Source: Tetragonia tetragonoides (lineage: Eukaryota > Streptophyta > Magnoliopsida > Caryophyllales > Aizoaceae). From it: a DNA stretch of 64,000 nt. The stretch spans positions 4,701,001 to 4,765,000 of the forward strand of contig CM076151.1 in the NCBI GenBank assembly GCA_038025085.1, written 5' to 3'. The notes beneath the pieces were generated by a model, which saw nothing but the letters and a program-made list of their open reading frames with translations, was not told the origin of the DNA and did no database searches. Position numbers and translations under genes: made by a program. Positions 62,270-64,000 of the stretch are shown in pieces (the stretch's first letter is position 1; each line of letters opens with the position of its first letter).

Positions 62270-64000
62270 AGGATCCCATAACGGACCCCGGGGACCTTCA
62301 TGTTTCCTAAAGATGTCCCGTGATATTTGATGCGAAAATATCCACATTCGTCCCGCGGCCTCCTAAAAGCCCAAAAAACGTGGATTTATATCCTTTGTTT
62401 TTGGCTTCTCGGGGGACAGTTGTCGTTTTTGCTTAAAATTCTCTGGGACGTCTATCATGATCCTAGAGGACCTTCGGTGTACCGGGAGATTCATCCAGAT
62501 CCCCAAACTTCGATATCACTTATGCTTTCAGAGTTTCGGCTCTTACACCAATGTCCCGTAACACGTCCTTACACGCCTATCAGGGACCCAATAAGCGACC
62601 CGGGGTGCCTCCCACGTCCCTTGGGGGTGTCCTGTGTGGTTTGGTGCCAAAATATTCACCTTCGTTCCAGGGCCTCCCGAAAGCCCAAAAAAGGTGGATT
62701 ACACCCTCCGTTTTTGGCTTTACGGGACCCGGTTGTCGTTTTTGCCCAAAATTCTACAGGACGTCTATCATGACCCTAGATGAACCTCGGTGCGCCGGGA
62801 GGGTTATCCGAATCCCCAATCTCCGATATCACTCATACCTTCGAAGTTCCGGTTCTTATCCAGTGTCCAGTAAAACGCCCTTACAAGCCTATCAGGGACC
62901 CAATAAGCGATCCGGGGTGTCTAGCATGTCCCTTAAGGGTGTCCTGTGCGATTTGGTGCGAAAATGACCACCTTCGTACCGGGGCCTCCCGGAAGCCCAA
63001 AAAACGTGGACTTTACATAGCCTTCGTTTTTGGCTTTCAGGGGCCTGGTTGTTATTTTTGCCCAAACTTCTCCAAAAGGTCTACCATGTCCCTAGAGGAT
63101 CCTCGGTGCCCCGGGAGGGTCATCTGGATCCCCGAACTCCGATATCGCTCATGCCTTCAGAGTTCCGGCTCTTGCACCAGTTTCCCGTAAAACGGCCTTA
63201 CAAACCTATTAGGGACCCAATAAGCGATCGCGGGTGCCTCCCTTGTCCCCTGGGGGTTTCTTGTGCGATTTGGTGCGAAAATATCCTACCTTCGTTCCAA
63301 GGCCTCCCGAAAGCCCAAAAAACGTGGATTATACCCTTCGTTTTTGGCTTCCCGGGGGTAGAAAGAATTTTTTGCCCAAAATTCTCTAGGGCGTCTATCA
63401 TGACCCTATAGGACCCTCGGTGTCCCGAGAGAGTCATCTGGATCCCCAACCTTCGATATCACCCATGCCTTCGCGCGATCGGTGTTCCGGTTCTTACACT
63501 AGTGTCCTGTAAAACGCCCTTACAAGCCTCAGGGACCCAATAAGCGAACTCGAGTGCCTCGCATGTCCCTTGGAGGTTTCCTGTGCGATTTGATGCGAAA
63601 ATATCCACCTTCGTTCCGGGGTCTTCCAAAAGCCCAGAAAACGTGGATTATAGCCTTCGTTTTTGGCTTTTCAGGGCCCGGTTGTAGTTTTTTCCCAAAC
63701 TTCTTCAGAAGGTCTACCATGGCCTTAGAGGACCTTCGATGCCTCAGAAGGGTCATCTGGATCCCCGAACATTGATATCTCTTATGCCTTCGGAGTTCCG
63801 GCTCTTGCACCAATGTCCCGTAAAATGCCCTTACAAGCCTGTCAGGGACCCAATAAGCGACCTTGGGTGCCTCCCATCTCCCTTAGGGGTGTCCTGTGCG
63901 ATTTGGTGCAAAAATATCCACTTTCATTTCAGGGCCTCCCGAGACCCCCAAAAAACGTGGATTATTGCCTTCGTTTTTGGCTTTCCGGGGCCCGGTTGTC
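62270..64000 (+). repeat. Second array of the same satellite family (different subfamily), open at the window end
   Basis: Marker positions at about 62453, 62765, 63080, 63397 and 63714 (CTATCATG or CTACCATG) give a period of about 312-317 bp. The unit shares AAAACGTGGATTA, GCGAAAATATCCACCTTCG and GGCTTTCCGGGGCC blocks with the array at 42-51 kb. It has its own diagnostic pieces: CAGGGACCCAATAAGCGA, GATTTGGTGCGAAAA and ATGCCTTCGGAGTTCCGG. It is in the plus orientation like the main block. No terminal inverted repeat is visible at its left edge. Confidence 0.93.

Overview
The window is nuclear DNA from a flowering plant, most likely an asterid eudicot. Every multi-exon gene has GT-AG introns, the intergenic DNA is AT-rich, and it contains SINE insertions with a TTG-repeat 3' end (a type common in Solanaceae and other asterids), a plant L1-type LINE with DUF4283 and RNase H regions, and a plant-style GH10 xylanase cluster. 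The species cannot be fixed from sequence alone.

Layout. (1) <1-6.75 kb, minus: a 13-exon Y-family DNA polymerase kappa gene, cut off at its C-terminal UBZ finger by the window edge; two exons carry indels that break the frame. (2) 7.05-7.97 kb: a possible TIR element in the intergenic space. (3) 8.5-20.7 kb, plus: three tandem CBM22-GH10 endo-xylanase genes. A (579 aa) and B (606 aa) assemble cleanly from exons with matching phases; C is a recent pseudogene (no ATG, 17-nt frameshift deletion with a templated palindrome, lost splice donor). (4) 20.9-22.0 kb, minus: an intronless F-box protein. (5) 23.3-28.9 kb: a degenerate LINE. (6) 30.2-31.1 kb, plus: intronless ISY1 spliceosome factor with a TATA box and telo-boxes. 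(7) 35.4-57.5 kb, plus: a 17-exon gene for a 647-aa coiled-coil protein of unknown function. Its 12.4-kb intron 6 holds about 9-10 kb of GC-rich satellite with a period near 311 bp. (8) 58.9-61.1 kb: two long inverted repeats side by side; the second has a 480-bp hAT-type MITE in one arm. (9) 62.3 kb to the end: a second array of the same satellite family, of a different subfamily, running off the window.

The most unusual points are these. The intronic satellite is bounded by diverged terminal inverted repeats of about 145 bp, so it looks like a tandem array housed inside a transposon-like element within a working gene. The neighbouring inverted repeats could form hairpin RNAs, and the second one provides its own empty-site control for the MITE insertion. 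In xylanase C the inactivating mutation is a reverse-complement copy of sequence 12 nt upstream, a template-switch signature. Gene models were built by hand by matching splice sites and phases; no database search was run.
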